This document shows, one piece after another, positions 7,215-13,339 of a stretch of 13,339 bases of DNA (positions are counted from its first letter, which is position 1; every line of letters begins with the position of its first letter). This DNA comes from Cryomorphaceae bacterium. Its GTDB lineage: Bacteria > Bacteroidota > Bacteroidia > Flavobacteriales > Schleiferiaceae. Location: the NCBI GenBank assembly GCA_003507115.1, contig DNWN01000159.1, positions 1,605 to 14,943 on the forward strand, read 5' to 3'. The notes below the pieces were generated by a model. That model saw nothing but the letters and a program-made list of their open reading frames with translations. It did no database searches and was not told the DNA's origin. Made by a program: the position numbers and the translations under genes.

Positions 7215-7222
7215 TAGATTTG
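7215..7222 (+). promoter_or_regulatory. Candidate promoter -7 box (TAGATTTG) for tdk
   Basis: TAGATTTG fits the Bacteroidota -7 consensus TAnnTTTG exactly and lies 21 nt before the tdk ATG at 7244. A TTTG at 7199-7202 is only 12 nt upstream, too close for the usual spacing of about 19-21 nt, so no proper -33 element is seen. A GTG upstream at 7211 would begin in front of this box, which argues for the ATG at 7244 as the start. Confidence 0.5.
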
Positions 7223-7231
7223 TGCGGCACC

Positions 7232-7239
7232 GAAAAGTA
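7232..7239 (-). promoter_or_regulatory. Possible divergent promoter -7 box (TACTTTTC) for the hypothetical/rsmI operon
   Basis: On the minus strand TACTTTTC departs from TAnnTTTG only at its last base. It lies 43 nt upstream of the ATG at 7188, in the only space available for a promoter between the two divergent genes. No clear -33 TTG is seen. Low confidence. Confidence 0.25.
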
Positions 7240-7243
7240 CAAA

Positions 7244-7849
7244 ATGTTCCAAGAGCACACCGAAGTTCCTACGCGTCGTTCCGGATGGATTGAAGTCATT
7301 GCTGGCTCCATGTTTTCCGGAAAGACGGAAGAATTAATTCGGCGCGCCAAACGAGCACAGATTGCTAAGCTGAGCGTACAAATTTTCAAGCCCGGCATTG
7401 ACACGCGCTATGCAGACGATGCCGTGGTCACCCATGACCGCGCTTCGCTAGATTGTCAAATCGTCGAGAGCTCGGACCAGCTCCATCTCCTCGCAGCCGG
7501 ATATGATGTGATCGGAATCGATGAAGCGCAGTTTATGGATGACGGGATTGTCGAGGTGGTCAATGCCCTGGCGAATGCGGGTACGCGCGTCATTATCGCC
7601 GGGTTGGATATGGATTTTGCCGGCAAACCCTTTGGACCCATGCCCCAGTTGATGGCGGTGGCCGAGTTTGTCACCAAAGTGCATGCTATTTGCGTCCGTA
7701 CCGGGGAGCTCGCCCACTACTCTCACCGCTTGGACGGCAACCAGGGGACTATTCTCCTCGGTGACCAAACCGACTATGAGCCGGTTTCCCGCGCGGTCTT
7801 TACCCAAATTCAATCGCAACCCCCACATGTTTCCGGCGATCTCGATTGA
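7244..7849 (+). CDS. tdk: Thymidine kinase (type II, TK1-like)
   Basis: A 201-residue thymidine salvage kinase that makes dTMP from thymidine and ATP. It has the P-loop GSMFSGKTE (21-29), the DEAQF motif with catalytic Glu94 (93-97), LDMDFAGKPFGPM (121-133), the lasso segment KVHAICVRTGELAHYS (145-160) and a terminal YEPVSR (179-184). The N-terminus, MFQEHTE...GWIEVIAGSMFSGKT, matches the usual MFLENT...GWIEVICGSMFSGKT of Bacteroidota, so the ATG at 7244 is preferred over an upstream GTG at 7211 that precedes the putative promoter. The lasso has a single Cys (150) and no C-terminal Cys pair, so the zinc site of human TK1 is absent, as I recall for Bacteroidota homologues. Its last 23 nt overlap murF-alr. 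Confidence 0.95.
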   Translation: MFQEHTEVPTRRSGWIEVIAGSMFSGKTEELIRRAKRAQIAKLSVQIFKPGIDTRYADDAVVTHDRASLDCQIVESSDQLHLLAAGYDVIGIDEAQFMDDGIVEVVNALANAGTRVIIAGLDMDFAGKPFGPMPQLMAVAEFVTKVHAICVRTGELAHYSHRLDGNQGTILLGDQTDYEPVSRAVFTQIQSQPPHVSGDLD

Positions 7850-10253
7850 ACGCTTTGCCGAACTACTCGGCGCCGACATCCGCCTCCGGGGAACTGGGGC
7901 CTCCGTGCAGGCCGTCGTGAGTGACAGCCGGCAGGCCTTGTGGATTCAACCCACCGCCTTTTTAGCCCTCCAGACCCAAAGTGGCGATGGGCATCAATAT
8001 GCCCTTCATGCCGCTCAACAAGGGGCAGTCGCTCTCGTGGTTGCGCAGAATGGGACGTTCGATCTACCTCCAGACCTTCCGGGGGAGTGCTCTGTTCTTG
8101 TGGTCGATGATCCGTGGGCGGCGTTGCGTCGCCTGGCGGCCCATCACCGTCGTGAAATGAACGGAACATTGATTGCCATCACAGGGTCCAATGGAAAAAC
8201 CACGGTCAAAGAATACCTCTATCACCTGCTGGGCGATGCGCGTATTGCGCGTTCTCCCAAGAGCTTTAACTCCCAACTCGGAGTGCCCCTCTCCCTGCTG
8301 TCTGCCCCGGTAGATGCCCCAGGAATGATTCTCGAGGTGGGCGTCGGGGCCTCTGGAGACATGGCGCTTATGGCCCCTTGGGTCCGTCCGAATGTGGGCA
8401 TCTTTACGCACCTTGGAGATGCCCATGCAGCAGGCTTTAGCTCGGGCGCTCAAAAAGCGATCGAAAAGGCGCAGCTCTTTGCTGGGGCAGACTGGGTCGT
8501 GGTTCCGGCGGCCGAGTCCGAAATTGCCGCGGCGATCTCCGTGCCGACACGCAGCTGGTCGTGGAATACCTCCCTCGATGCTGACTTGATGTTCCGATGG
8601 GAAGCCGGGGTATTGAGGTGGACAGACCAATCGGGCGAAATCAGTGGGGAGGCCTCTTGCCCAGCGCTCAGCGCAGTAGAAGCTCATAATGTTGCTTCGG
8701 CCTTAACATGTATTTTCTATTTGGGATGGCCCTGGAATCCTGAGGGGCTGTCGGATGTGCGGTCGGCGGGTTTGCGTATGGAGCGACTCCCCGGTGTGTC
8801 GGGTTGGACCTTGCTCAATGATGCGTATACGTCCGATCTGGATGCCTTGGGGTGGGCGTTGGAATCCTTAGCGGCAGAACCGAAGGGCCCTCGGTATGCG
8901 GTCGTCGCTACACCGATAGGAGTCAACGGTTTTTCCGCTTGGATGGATGGGGCTTGTGCAGCCCGCGGCCTCGATGGCTGGTGGGGCATTGGCTCGGATT
9001 TGGCGGCGGAAGGACGAGGATACCCCGACGTGGAGGCCTTTCGCGTTGCGGCACCCTGGGAATCGGTCGAGACTCCCGGGGTTATGCTCTTGAAAGGGCC
9101 TCGAAGAGCCCGACTTGAAGCGCTCTTACCCGCGCTCAAGGCTCGGCATCATGATACGGTCCTGGGGATAGATTTGGAGGCATTGGCGGCCAACCTGCGG
9201 CATTATAAATCGAAGCTTTCGGGTCAACGCATCATGGCGATGGTCAAGGCGAACGCCTACGGGCTCGGAGCAGTCACCGTGGCACAGGCCTTAGCCAAAC
9301 ATCACATTGATTACTTCGGCGTTGCCTATGTGGATGAGGGCTTATCCTTGCGTCAAGCGGGGATTCAAACACCCATCATGGTCATGAACCCCGGTGAACA
9401 GAGTGTCGAGGGGATGCTCGCCTATGGTCTGGAGCCTGAAATTTTCCACTTCTCGGCGTTGGAGCGCTTTGGGCAAGCCTTTTTGCGCTACCCGGAGTCC
9501 GCCCTGGGTCGGGTGCACATCAAAGTCGATACCGGTATGCACCGTTTGGGCTTTCAACCCGATCAAGGTAGGGAGGTAGGCCGCCGCCTGGCTGCCTGGC
9601 CTGGCCTCGAAGTGGCTTCGGTCATGACCCACCTCGCCTCCGCAGAGGATGCCGAGCAGGATGCTTGGACGGCGGGTCAAGGCAAAGCATTTGAACTCTT
9701 TTATGAGGATTTGGTCGAGGAATTGGGGTATCGCCCCATTCGGCACCTCGCTAATACGCCCGGCGTGGTGCGGCATGCGCGGTTGCGCGGCGATATGGTG
9801 CGTTTGGGAATTGGCCTATATGGAGATTCCCCCGTGGAGTCTGACCGGGCCGATCTTCAGCCCGTCGTTTATGTGCAAACGCGCATCTCTCATCTTCAAG
9901 ATATACCCGCTGGGGAAGGTGTGTCCTACGGGCATGGCGACCCAGCTTCCCACATTCGGCGGATTGCCACCTTGCCGGTGGGATATGCGGATGGGTTTCC
10001 ACGGACATTGAGCTTTGGACAGGGAGAAGTGGTGATTCACGGTCGGCGCTGTCCCGTGGTGGGAGCCGTATGCATGGATATGACCTTAGTGGATGTGACA
10101 GCCATTTCGCCCGAAGTGGGGGATGCGGTCGAAATTGTTGGAGCCCAATTGCATCTCCATGAATTCGCTCAGCGCTGCGGTACCATTTCCTACGAAGTAC
10201 TGACGCGCTTTTCTGAGCGTTTAGGAAGGACAGTATGGAATCCAAACGCCTAA
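7827..10253 (+). CDS. Bifunctional UDP-MurNAc-tripeptide:D-Ala-D-Ala ligase / alanine racemase (MurF-Alr fusion)
   Basis: An 808-residue fusion for peptidoglycan precursor synthesis. Residues 1 to about 440 are MurF, which adds D-Ala-D-Ala to the UDP-MurNAc-tripeptide: ATP loop TGSNGKTT (119-126), SFNSQLGVPLSLL (146-158), EVGVGASGDM (170-179), THLGDAHAAGF with EKAQLF (194-218, Lys214 the likely carbamylated residue), EAHNV (285-289) and NDAYTSDLDAL (331-341). Residues about 442-808 are a PLP-dependent alanine racemase: PLP lysine in MVKANAYGLGA (Lys474), HIKVDTGMHRLGF (564-576), LGIGLYG (660-666), the catalytic Tyr in GVSYGHG (Tyr701), GYADGFPR (719-726) and CMDMTLVDV (749-757). The fusion couples D-Ala supply to its use and is typical of Bacteroidota. 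The frame stays open upstream to 7668, but the start at MFPAISIERF (7827) fits the MurF N-terminus and gives a 23-nt overlap with tdk. The usual Asn of the MurF DxYNxxx motif is Thr here. Confidence 0.95.
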   Translation: MFPAISIERFAELLGADIRLRGTGASVQAVVSDSRQALWIQPTAFLALQTQSGDGHQYALHAAQQGAVALVVAQNGTFDLPPDLPGECSVLVVDDPWAALRRLAAHHRREMNGTLIAITGSNGKTTVKEYLYHLLGDARIARSPKSFNSQLGVPLSLLSAPVDAPGMILEVGVGASGDMALMAPWVRPNVGIFTHLGDAHAAGFSSGAQKAIEKAQLFAGADWVVVPAAESEIAAAISVPTRSWSWNTSLDADLMFRWEAGVLRWTDQSGEISGEASCPALSAVEAHNVASALTCIFYLGWPWNPEGLSDVRSAGLRMERLPGVSGWTLLNDAYTSDLDALGWALESLAAEPKGPRYAVVATPIGVNGFSAWMDGACAARGLDGWWGIGSDLAAEGRGYPDVEAFRVAAPWESVETPGVMLLKGPRRARLEALLPALKARHHDTVLGIDLEALAANLRHYKSKLSGQRIMAMVKANAYGLGAVTVAQALAKHHIDYFGVAYVDEGLSLRQAGIQTPIMVMNPGEQSVEGMLAYGLEPEIFHFSALERFGQAFLRYPESALGRVHIKVDTGMHRLGFQPDQGREVGRRLAAWPGLEVASVMTHLASAEDAEQDAWTAGQGKAFELFYEDLVEELGYRPIRHLANTPGVVRHARLRGDMVRLGIGLYGDSPVESDRADLQPVVYVQTRISHLQDIPAGEGVSYGHGDPASHIRRIATLPVGYADGFPRTLSFGQGEVVIHGRRCPVVGAVCMDMTLVDVTAISPEVGDAVEIVGAQLHLHEFAQRCGTISYEVLTRFSERLGRTVWNPNA
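10223..10230 (+). promoter_or_regulatory. Shine-Dalgarno-like site AGGAAGGA
   Basis: A purine-rich AGGAAGGA lies 4 nt before the ATG at 10235, inside the last codons of murF-alr. It supports this start for the ligase-like gene. Strong Shine-Dalgarno sites are uncommon in Bacteroidota, so this may help reinitiation by ribosomes finishing murF-alr. Confidence 0.4.
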
Positions 10254-11353
10254 TCCATCGCATTTTCTTAAGCCTTTGGGTGCTCCTCCTTCCCTTTTGG
10301 GATTTGGGAGCAGGCATGGCCTTGGCAGGCGCGTTTTTGGCTTCCTTGATGGCCGATCCGACCGCGGCCCGGGCAAAATGGACTCAAAGCGCGGGATACT
10401 GGCCACTTTGGGGCATCCTCGTCATGGTTGGCTTGGGAAGTGCCTGGCATCCGATTTCTAGTGAGGTTGCCTTGAGGTATACGCCTTTGGCTTTGCTCTT
10501 TTGGGCCTACGATCGTTCGATCGTTCAGCGCATTCTTCCTGTGGGTGCTTTAGGGGTCATGATTTACCTCCTGGGGGCGGGTTTGCTTCGAATCATAGAT
10601 GGAGCCCCCTGGGACACTCTGGTTTATCGCGGGCTTTTAAAAGGTCTGCATCAGCACGTGTACATCGGAACCTATTTACTTCTCGCGGCCGTAGCGGCCC
10701 AAGGCGGCCCTTGGACCGGGAGGTGGAAGGGGCTGTACTGGGCGCTGACCTTGCTTTTTTTAGGGCTGCTTGGGGCAAAAATGCTTCTGATCAGCGCAGG
10801 GTTGGCGGCGACGTGGATAGCATATCGGCAGCGGACCATCCCACGTTGGTCCGCACCGGCCGCCGTGATTTTGATCGTGGGATTTGGGGTGTCGCAGGTT
10901 TTGGCACAAGGCCGGGCGATGGGCCATGTTTTCAAGCCTGTCGACCCCTATTGGGCCACCGGCTCAGTGGATACGCGGGTGGTACAGGCTCAGGCTGCGT
11001 GGAGTTTGATCCAAGAAAAACCATGGCTTGGCTGGGGCCCAGGGGCTGCTCAAAAGGCTTTAGATGCGCGCTATGAGGTCATGAACTACCGATTTGGCAT
11101 GCAGCGGCATCTCAATGTCCATAACCAGTTTTTACAATGGGCCCTCACCTATGGGCTCGTGGGGCTTGGAATAGTATGGGTCTTTGCTTTGGCTGGATTT
11201 CGTGCATGGACCCCTCCCCTGACAGCCCTGGGGGCTTTTGCCTTCTACTTTGGAAGTCTATGGCTCACGGAAAGTTTCATGGAGCGATCTCTCGGCTTGA
11301 CCCTCGTGGCGTTGTCTTGGGCCTGGATCGTCGAGATATCGGAGTCAGACTAA
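10235..11353 (+). CDS. O-antigen ligase / polymerase family membrane protein
   Basis: A 372-residue polytopic membrane protein with about ten hydrophobic segments. It resembles the O-antigen ligase/Wzy_C superfamily (PF04932), which transfers or polymerises undecaprenyl-linked glycans on the periplasmic side. Matching landmarks are GLLKGLHQHVYIGTYLLLA (about 129-147), like the family's H-Y segment, a large extracytoplasmic loop with VVQAQAAWSLIQEKPWLGWGPGA (about 249-271), and RHLNVHNQFLQWALTYGLVGL (about 290-310), equivalent to the HNxxLx...GxxGL signature with its key His. The role as ligase or polymerase, and the glycan, cannot be read from sequence. It overlaps murF-alr by 19 nt, so a wall-enzyme gene and a surface-glycan gene share an operon. 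Its stop overlaps that of convergent rnpA. Confidence 0.82.
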   Translation: MESKRLIHRIFLSLWVLLLPFWDLGAGMALAGAFLASLMADPTAARAKWTQSAGYWPLWGILVMVGLGSAWHPISSEVALRYTPLALLFWAYDRSIVQRILPVGALGVMIYLLGAGLLRIIDGAPWDTLVYRGLLKGLHQHVYIGTYLLLAAVAAQGGPWTGRWKGLYWALTLLFLGLLGAKMLLISAGLAATWIAYRQRTIPRWSAPAAVILIVGFGVSQVLAQGRAMGHVFKPVDPYWATGSVDTRVVQAQAAWSLIQEKPWLGWGPGAAQKALDARYEVMNYRFGMQRHLNVHNQFLQWALTYGLVGLGIVWVFALAGFRAWTPPLTALGAFAFYFGSLWLTESFMERSLGLTLVALSWAWIVEISESD

Positions 11354-11736
11354 CTCTTTGTGGCCCCCTGAGCCTCTTTAGCCACGCGTTCGAGTGCGCT
11401 ACCTATGTGCCCCTGGAGGATGACCAAACTCATGCGAGGAGGTCCTTGGTATAAAAATCCTAAAAGAATCGGGGGACAGTCGTCCAGGCGATTTTGGCGT
11501 TCCAGACGGTAGGCCTCGCGGAGCAGGCGCTTAAATCGGTTTCGGTCGACAGCGTGTTTAAACCGTCGCTTTGGGGCGCCTACCAGAACTTGTGCAGACC
11601 GCTCCATCGGCCAGGGAGAAGTGCACCAAAGAATTTGAACGGGACCTTCGTTGAAGCGACGACCGGTTTCAAAAAGATGCGAAATGCGGTTGCGAAGTTT
11701 CAGCCGTTCCTCGCGGGGGAAACGGGTATCACTCAC
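11350..11736 (-). CDS. rnpA: Ribonuclease P protein component
   Basis: A 128-residue basic protein that binds RNase P RNA and helps mature tRNA 5' ends. The core signature AVDRNRFKRLLREAYRL (about residues 61-77) matches the RNRxKRxxREAxR motif of RnpA exactly. An N-terminal FPREERLKLRNRISHLFETG (residues 6-25) and central VLVGAPKRRFKHAV strand match too. The start is GTG (11734-11736): an in-frame stop lies just upstream and the GTG overlaps the hemD stop as GTGA, with AAAGGGAA before it. In most bacteria rnpA follows rpmH near the origin; here it is the last gene of a DUF4271-hemD-rnpA unit, an arrangement I know from Bacteroidota. Its stop overlaps that of the convergent ligase-like gene (CTAA, 11350-11353). 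Confidence 0.95.
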   Translation of the reverse strand: MSDTRFPREERLKLRNRISHLFETGRRFNEGPVQILWCTSPWPMERSAQVLVGAPKRRFKHAVDRNRFKRLLREAYRLERQNRLDDCPPILLGFLYQGPPRMSLVILQGHIGSALERVAKEAQGATKS

Positions 11737-12482
11737 TTCCCTTTATTGGCTTCTTCGATGTAAGCATCTAAAGCCTGGCTCATCGAAGTGAATTTAGGCG
11801 CAGGCACTTGAATGTCCAGCCGCAGCGCATTTTCCGCAATGGCCAGATGGGTCGTGTTACCGAAGGCGGCAATGCGGGTATTCTCCTGCTTGAAGTTGGG
11901 AAAGTTCTTGAGTAAAGATCGAATGCCTTCGGGACTAAAGAAGACCAAAATGTCATATTTGACCTCACTCAAATCACTCAAATCAGAGGCCACCGTGTGA
12001 TACATGGTAGCCCGGGTCCACTTAATATTCCCTTTTTCCAACGTTTCAGGAATGTCCGGGTTGAGCAAGTCCGAAGTGGGCATTAAAAAGTGCTCCCCGC
12101 GTTGCTTTTTAAGCGTGGGGATCATGCCCGCTAAGCTGCCTGTTCCGGGATAAATCTTGCGCTTGCGATAGGGGACAAATTTTTGCAAGTAGTAGGCTAC
12201 CGCTTCGGAGACACAGAAATATTTCCAATCCGGGTTGATCGTCACCCGCATATCTTCAACCATTCGGAAGAAATGATCAATGGCGTTTCGGCTGGTAAAA
12301 ATGAAGGCCTTGAATTCAGCGGGGTTGACTTTGTCCTTTCGGAATTCGGCTGCAGGCACACCTACCACCTCAATAAACGGACGGAAGTCCACCTTCACTT
12401 TGTGCTTTTCGGCCAATTGAGTGTAGGGGTTGTTTCCGGCCTGAGGCTCGGGTTGCGAAACGAGGATGCTTTTAACCTTCAT
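11733..12482 (-). CDS. hemD: Uroporphyrinogen-III synthase
   Basis: A 249-residue uroporphyrinogen-III synthase, which cyclises hydroxymethylbilane with inversion of ring D in heme synthesis. It closely matches the conserved Bacteroidota type from recall: MKVKSILVSQPEPQ at the N-terminus, VDFRPFIEVVGVPA (about 31-44), FTSRNAIDHFF (about 62-72), KYFCVSEAVAYYLQKFVPYRKRKIYPG (about 87-113), MYHTVASDLSDL, then YDILVFFSPEGIRSLLKNFP (about 175-194) and RIAAFGNTTHLAI (about 203-215). The FTSRNA and FFSPEGI motifs line the cleft between the two domains. By eye it is more AT-rich and lysine-rich than its neighbours. It overlaps DUF4271 by 11 nt at its start and rnpA by 4 nt at its end. Confidence 0.93.
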   Translation of the reverse strand: MKVKSILVSQPEPQAGNNPYTQLAEKHKVKVDFRPFIEVVGVPAAEFRKDKVNPAEFKAFIFTSRNAIDHFFRMVEDMRVTINPDWKYFCVSEAVAYYLQKFVPYRKRKIYPGTGSLAGMIPTLKKQRGEHFLMPTSDLLNPDIPETLEKGNIKWTRATMYHTVASDLSDLSEVKYDILVFFSPEGIRSLLKNFPNFKQENTRIAAFGNTTHLAIAENALRLDIQVPAPKFTSMSQALDAYIEEANKGK

Positions 12483-13149
12483 ACGTTTGAAAAAAAATTA
12501 CCCAGAAGAGCGGACTTGTTTCTAGGGCGCAAAGGTACAAAATCGCAACATACCAAGGAGTATGCCCTGTGGAAACGTATCGAAAAAGTGCTTTTAAAAG
12601 CCCTAAGGCATAGAGGATTAGGGATAGTATGACGATCCCCACATAGAAAGGCTCCATCAAGTCTTGGGATGCTTGGGCGCTCACGAGAACCCACAAGAAA
12701 AAGGGCAAGGCAATCCATAACGCCGGCAGGAGAGAGAAGCGCTGACTCCAATGGCTCCAGTGGTTTCTTGACTGTTCCCATATGGCTCCAAAGAGGGTGT
12801 GTACGATAAGTTGCGTGCTGAGAGCAATCAAAGGCAGAAGGTAAAGGCCATACCAAGGCCCATGATAACCCGGTAGGAGATGCGGAATAGACTCGCCTCC
12901 TAGGATGATAAGTCCGAGCAAACTCATGACCCCGACCAATAGAAAATTGGGAATCCACAACCGACTCGGAGTGCCCTCCCAATGGGTGAAGCGTTGTAGG
13001 ACGAATTTCCACCGGTTCGATTCGGCGGGCGCCCTTTGAAGAAGGAGCCCAAGGGTTAAGGTGAGTCCCGCTGCGATCCAAAACAGGGCATCGGAAGGGG
13101 CCTCGTGAAGGCTGCCTTCAAGCGCATGAGGGAGTCCGGATGATGGCAT
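12472..13149 (-). CDS. DUF4271 domain membrane protein
   Basis: A 225-residue integral membrane protein with about six hydrophobic segments (near residues 22-38, 66-84, 99-118, 137-157, 165-189 and 198-221). The C-terminal TPWYVAILYLCALETSPLFWVI matches the PWYxxFLYLCTLEILPL motif that I associate with DUF4271, a Bacteroidota family of unknown function usually found beside hemD. The gene overlaps hemD by 11 nt, so a role linked to heme or tetrapyrrole handling is tempting but only inferred from position. A run of eight T on the coding strand (12490-12497) lies just before the stop; the frame is intact. It is probably first in its operon, with a TACCTTTG box 4 nt before the ATG. Confidence 0.85.
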   Translation of the reverse strand: MPSSGLPHALEGSLHEAPSDALFWIAAGLTLTLGLLLQRAPAESNRWKFVLQRFTHWEGTPSRLWIPNFLLVGVMSLLGLIILGGESIPHLLPGYHGPWYGLYLLPLIALSTQLIVHTLFGAIWEQSRNHWSHWSQRFSLLPALWIALPFFLWVLVSAQASQDLMEPFYVGIVILSLILYALGLLKALFRYVSTGHTPWYVAILYLCALETSPLFWVIFFQTYEG

Positions 13150-13153
13150 GGGG

Positions 13154-13161
13154 CAAAGGTA
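13154..13161 (-). promoter_or_regulatory. Candidate promoter -7 box (TACCTTTG) for DUF4271-hemD-rnpA
   Basis: On the minus strand TACCTTTG perfectly fits the Bacteroidota TAnnTTTG box and ends 4 nt before the ATG at 13149, in front of the first gene of the operon. No -33 TTG is seen at the usual distance. As with the DAHP synthase gene, the predicted transcript would begin at or next to the start codon. Confidence 0.45.
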
Positions 13162-13276
13162 AGCGCCTTCGGCGTGCTAGGGAGCGCCTTTGACGCGCAT
13201 GAGGGCTAGGAGGCTAGAGGGCACGCGCTTCGCGCTGTGGCCAGAGGGCTAGAGGGCTAGGAGGCTAGAGAGCTAG
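13162..13276. repeat. Cluster of CTAG-containing short repeats with GC hairpins
   Basis: Seven CTAG tetramers lie within 100 nt (starting at 13177, 13206, 13214, 13249, 13257, 13265 and 13273), several exactly 8 nt apart. A 19-bp unit, GAGGGCTAGGAGGCTAGAG, occurs identically at 13201-13219 and 13252-13270. Two short perfect stems with a TTC loop are interspersed: CGCC/GGCG at 13164-13174 and GCGC/GCGC at 13225-13235. AGCGCCTT occurs twice (13162-13169 and 13183-13190). No ORF covers it. It could be a dispersed intergenic repeat family, a degenerate small mobile repeat, or a terminator or boundary element. Confidence 0.8.
13225..13235. repeat. GCGC-TTC-GCGC inverted repeat
   Basis: A perfect 4-bp GC stem with a 3-nt loop sits between the two copies of the 19-bp CTAG repeat. 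It has no T-run, so it is not a standard intrinsic terminator. It appears to be part of the repeat unit rather than a gene-specific signal. Confidence 0.5.
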
Positions 13277-13339
13277 CGTACTGCGCTGAGGCCCATTCCT
13301 ATCAACCCTTCAACTCTGTTAGTTCCAATGAAAATGCAC

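Noticed and set aside
7211..7243. GTG start for tdk adding 11 residues
   Set aside because: The extra residues do not match the family, and the GTG precedes the TAGATTTG promoter box.
7189..7404. Upstream extension of the hypothetical gene that would add 72 residues
   Set aside because: It is antisense to the promoter and 5' coding region of tdk, lacks the helical character of the protein, and an internal ATG at 7188 gives a typical start.
7668..7826. Upstream extension of murF-alr into tdk
   Set aside because: It is an out-of-frame read of tdk. The MurF N-terminal fold starts at MFPAISIERF (7827).
8064..8687. Minus-strand open frame of 207 codons within murF-alr
   Set aside because: It is antisense to well-conserved MurF motifs and shows no family signature.
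10501..11076. Plus-strand alternative frame of 191 codons inside the ligase-like gene
   Set aside because: It lacks hydrophobic segments or motifs, while the overlapping frame has the HNQFLQ signature and membrane helices.
12479..13081. Minus-strand alternative frame of 200 codons inside DUF4271
   Set aside because: It is out of frame with the conserved PWYxxxLYLCALE motif and has no recognisable content.
13328..13339. ATGAAAATGCAC at the window end as the start of a plus-strand gene
   Set aside because: Four codons are not enough to support a gene, and no TAnnTTTG box or ribosome site precedes it. It may still be real beyond the edge.

Overview
The window is chromosomal housekeeping DNA from a member of the Bacteroidota, moderately GC-rich by eye. 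No mobile element, CRISPR array, rRNA or tRNA was found. The assignment rests on gene architecture. There is a MurF-alanine racemase fusion and a DAHP synthase-chorismate mutase fusion. RNase P protein sits beside HemD and a DUF4271 membrane protein. The HemD and thymidine kinase are of the Bacteroidota type, and TAnnTTTG promoter boxes occur. A Flavobacteriales-like lineage is plausible, but the sequence does not settle the order.

Layout: (1) 1-162 is the 3' end of a plus-strand holin-like membrane protein. (2) 7188 down to 170 is a long minus-strand series. In transcription order it holds a Bacteroidota hypothetical protein, rsmI, the DAHP synthase/chorismate mutase, recJ, trmB, an alkyltransferase-like protein (ATL), a secreted/outer-membrane protein, an MmcQ/YjbR protein and a DUF502 membrane protein. 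Most junctions overlap by 4-17 nt or are separated by 3-59 nt; the one larger gap is 141 nt at 1849-1989. (3) 7244-11353 is a divergent plus-strand trio of tdk, murF-alr and an O-antigen-ligase-like membrane protein, overlapping by 23 and 19 nt. (4) 13149 down to 11350 is a minus-strand trio of DUF4271, hemD and rnpA, overlapping by 11 and 4 nt and meeting the plus-strand trio tail to tail with overlapping stop codons. (5) 13150-13339 is non-coding and carries a cluster of CTAG-containing short repeats and GC hairpins.

Functionally the window combines cell-envelope building (MurF-Alr, ligase-like protein, DUF502, outer-membrane protein), RNA maturation and modification (RnpA, TrmB, RsmI), DNA repair (RecJ, ATL), the entry to aromatic amino-acid synthesis, thymidine salvage and tetrapyrrole synthesis. 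I see no obvious new defence or mobile system.

The most notable signals are these: a recurrent ACCTTT[G/A] box 3-5 nt upstream of four start codons, which predicts leaderless or near-leaderless mRNAs; a cysteine-less ATL translationally nested with trmB and recJ; the CTAG repeat cluster; and two lineage-restricted proteins of unknown function, the one divergent from tdk and the DUF4271 partner of hemD.
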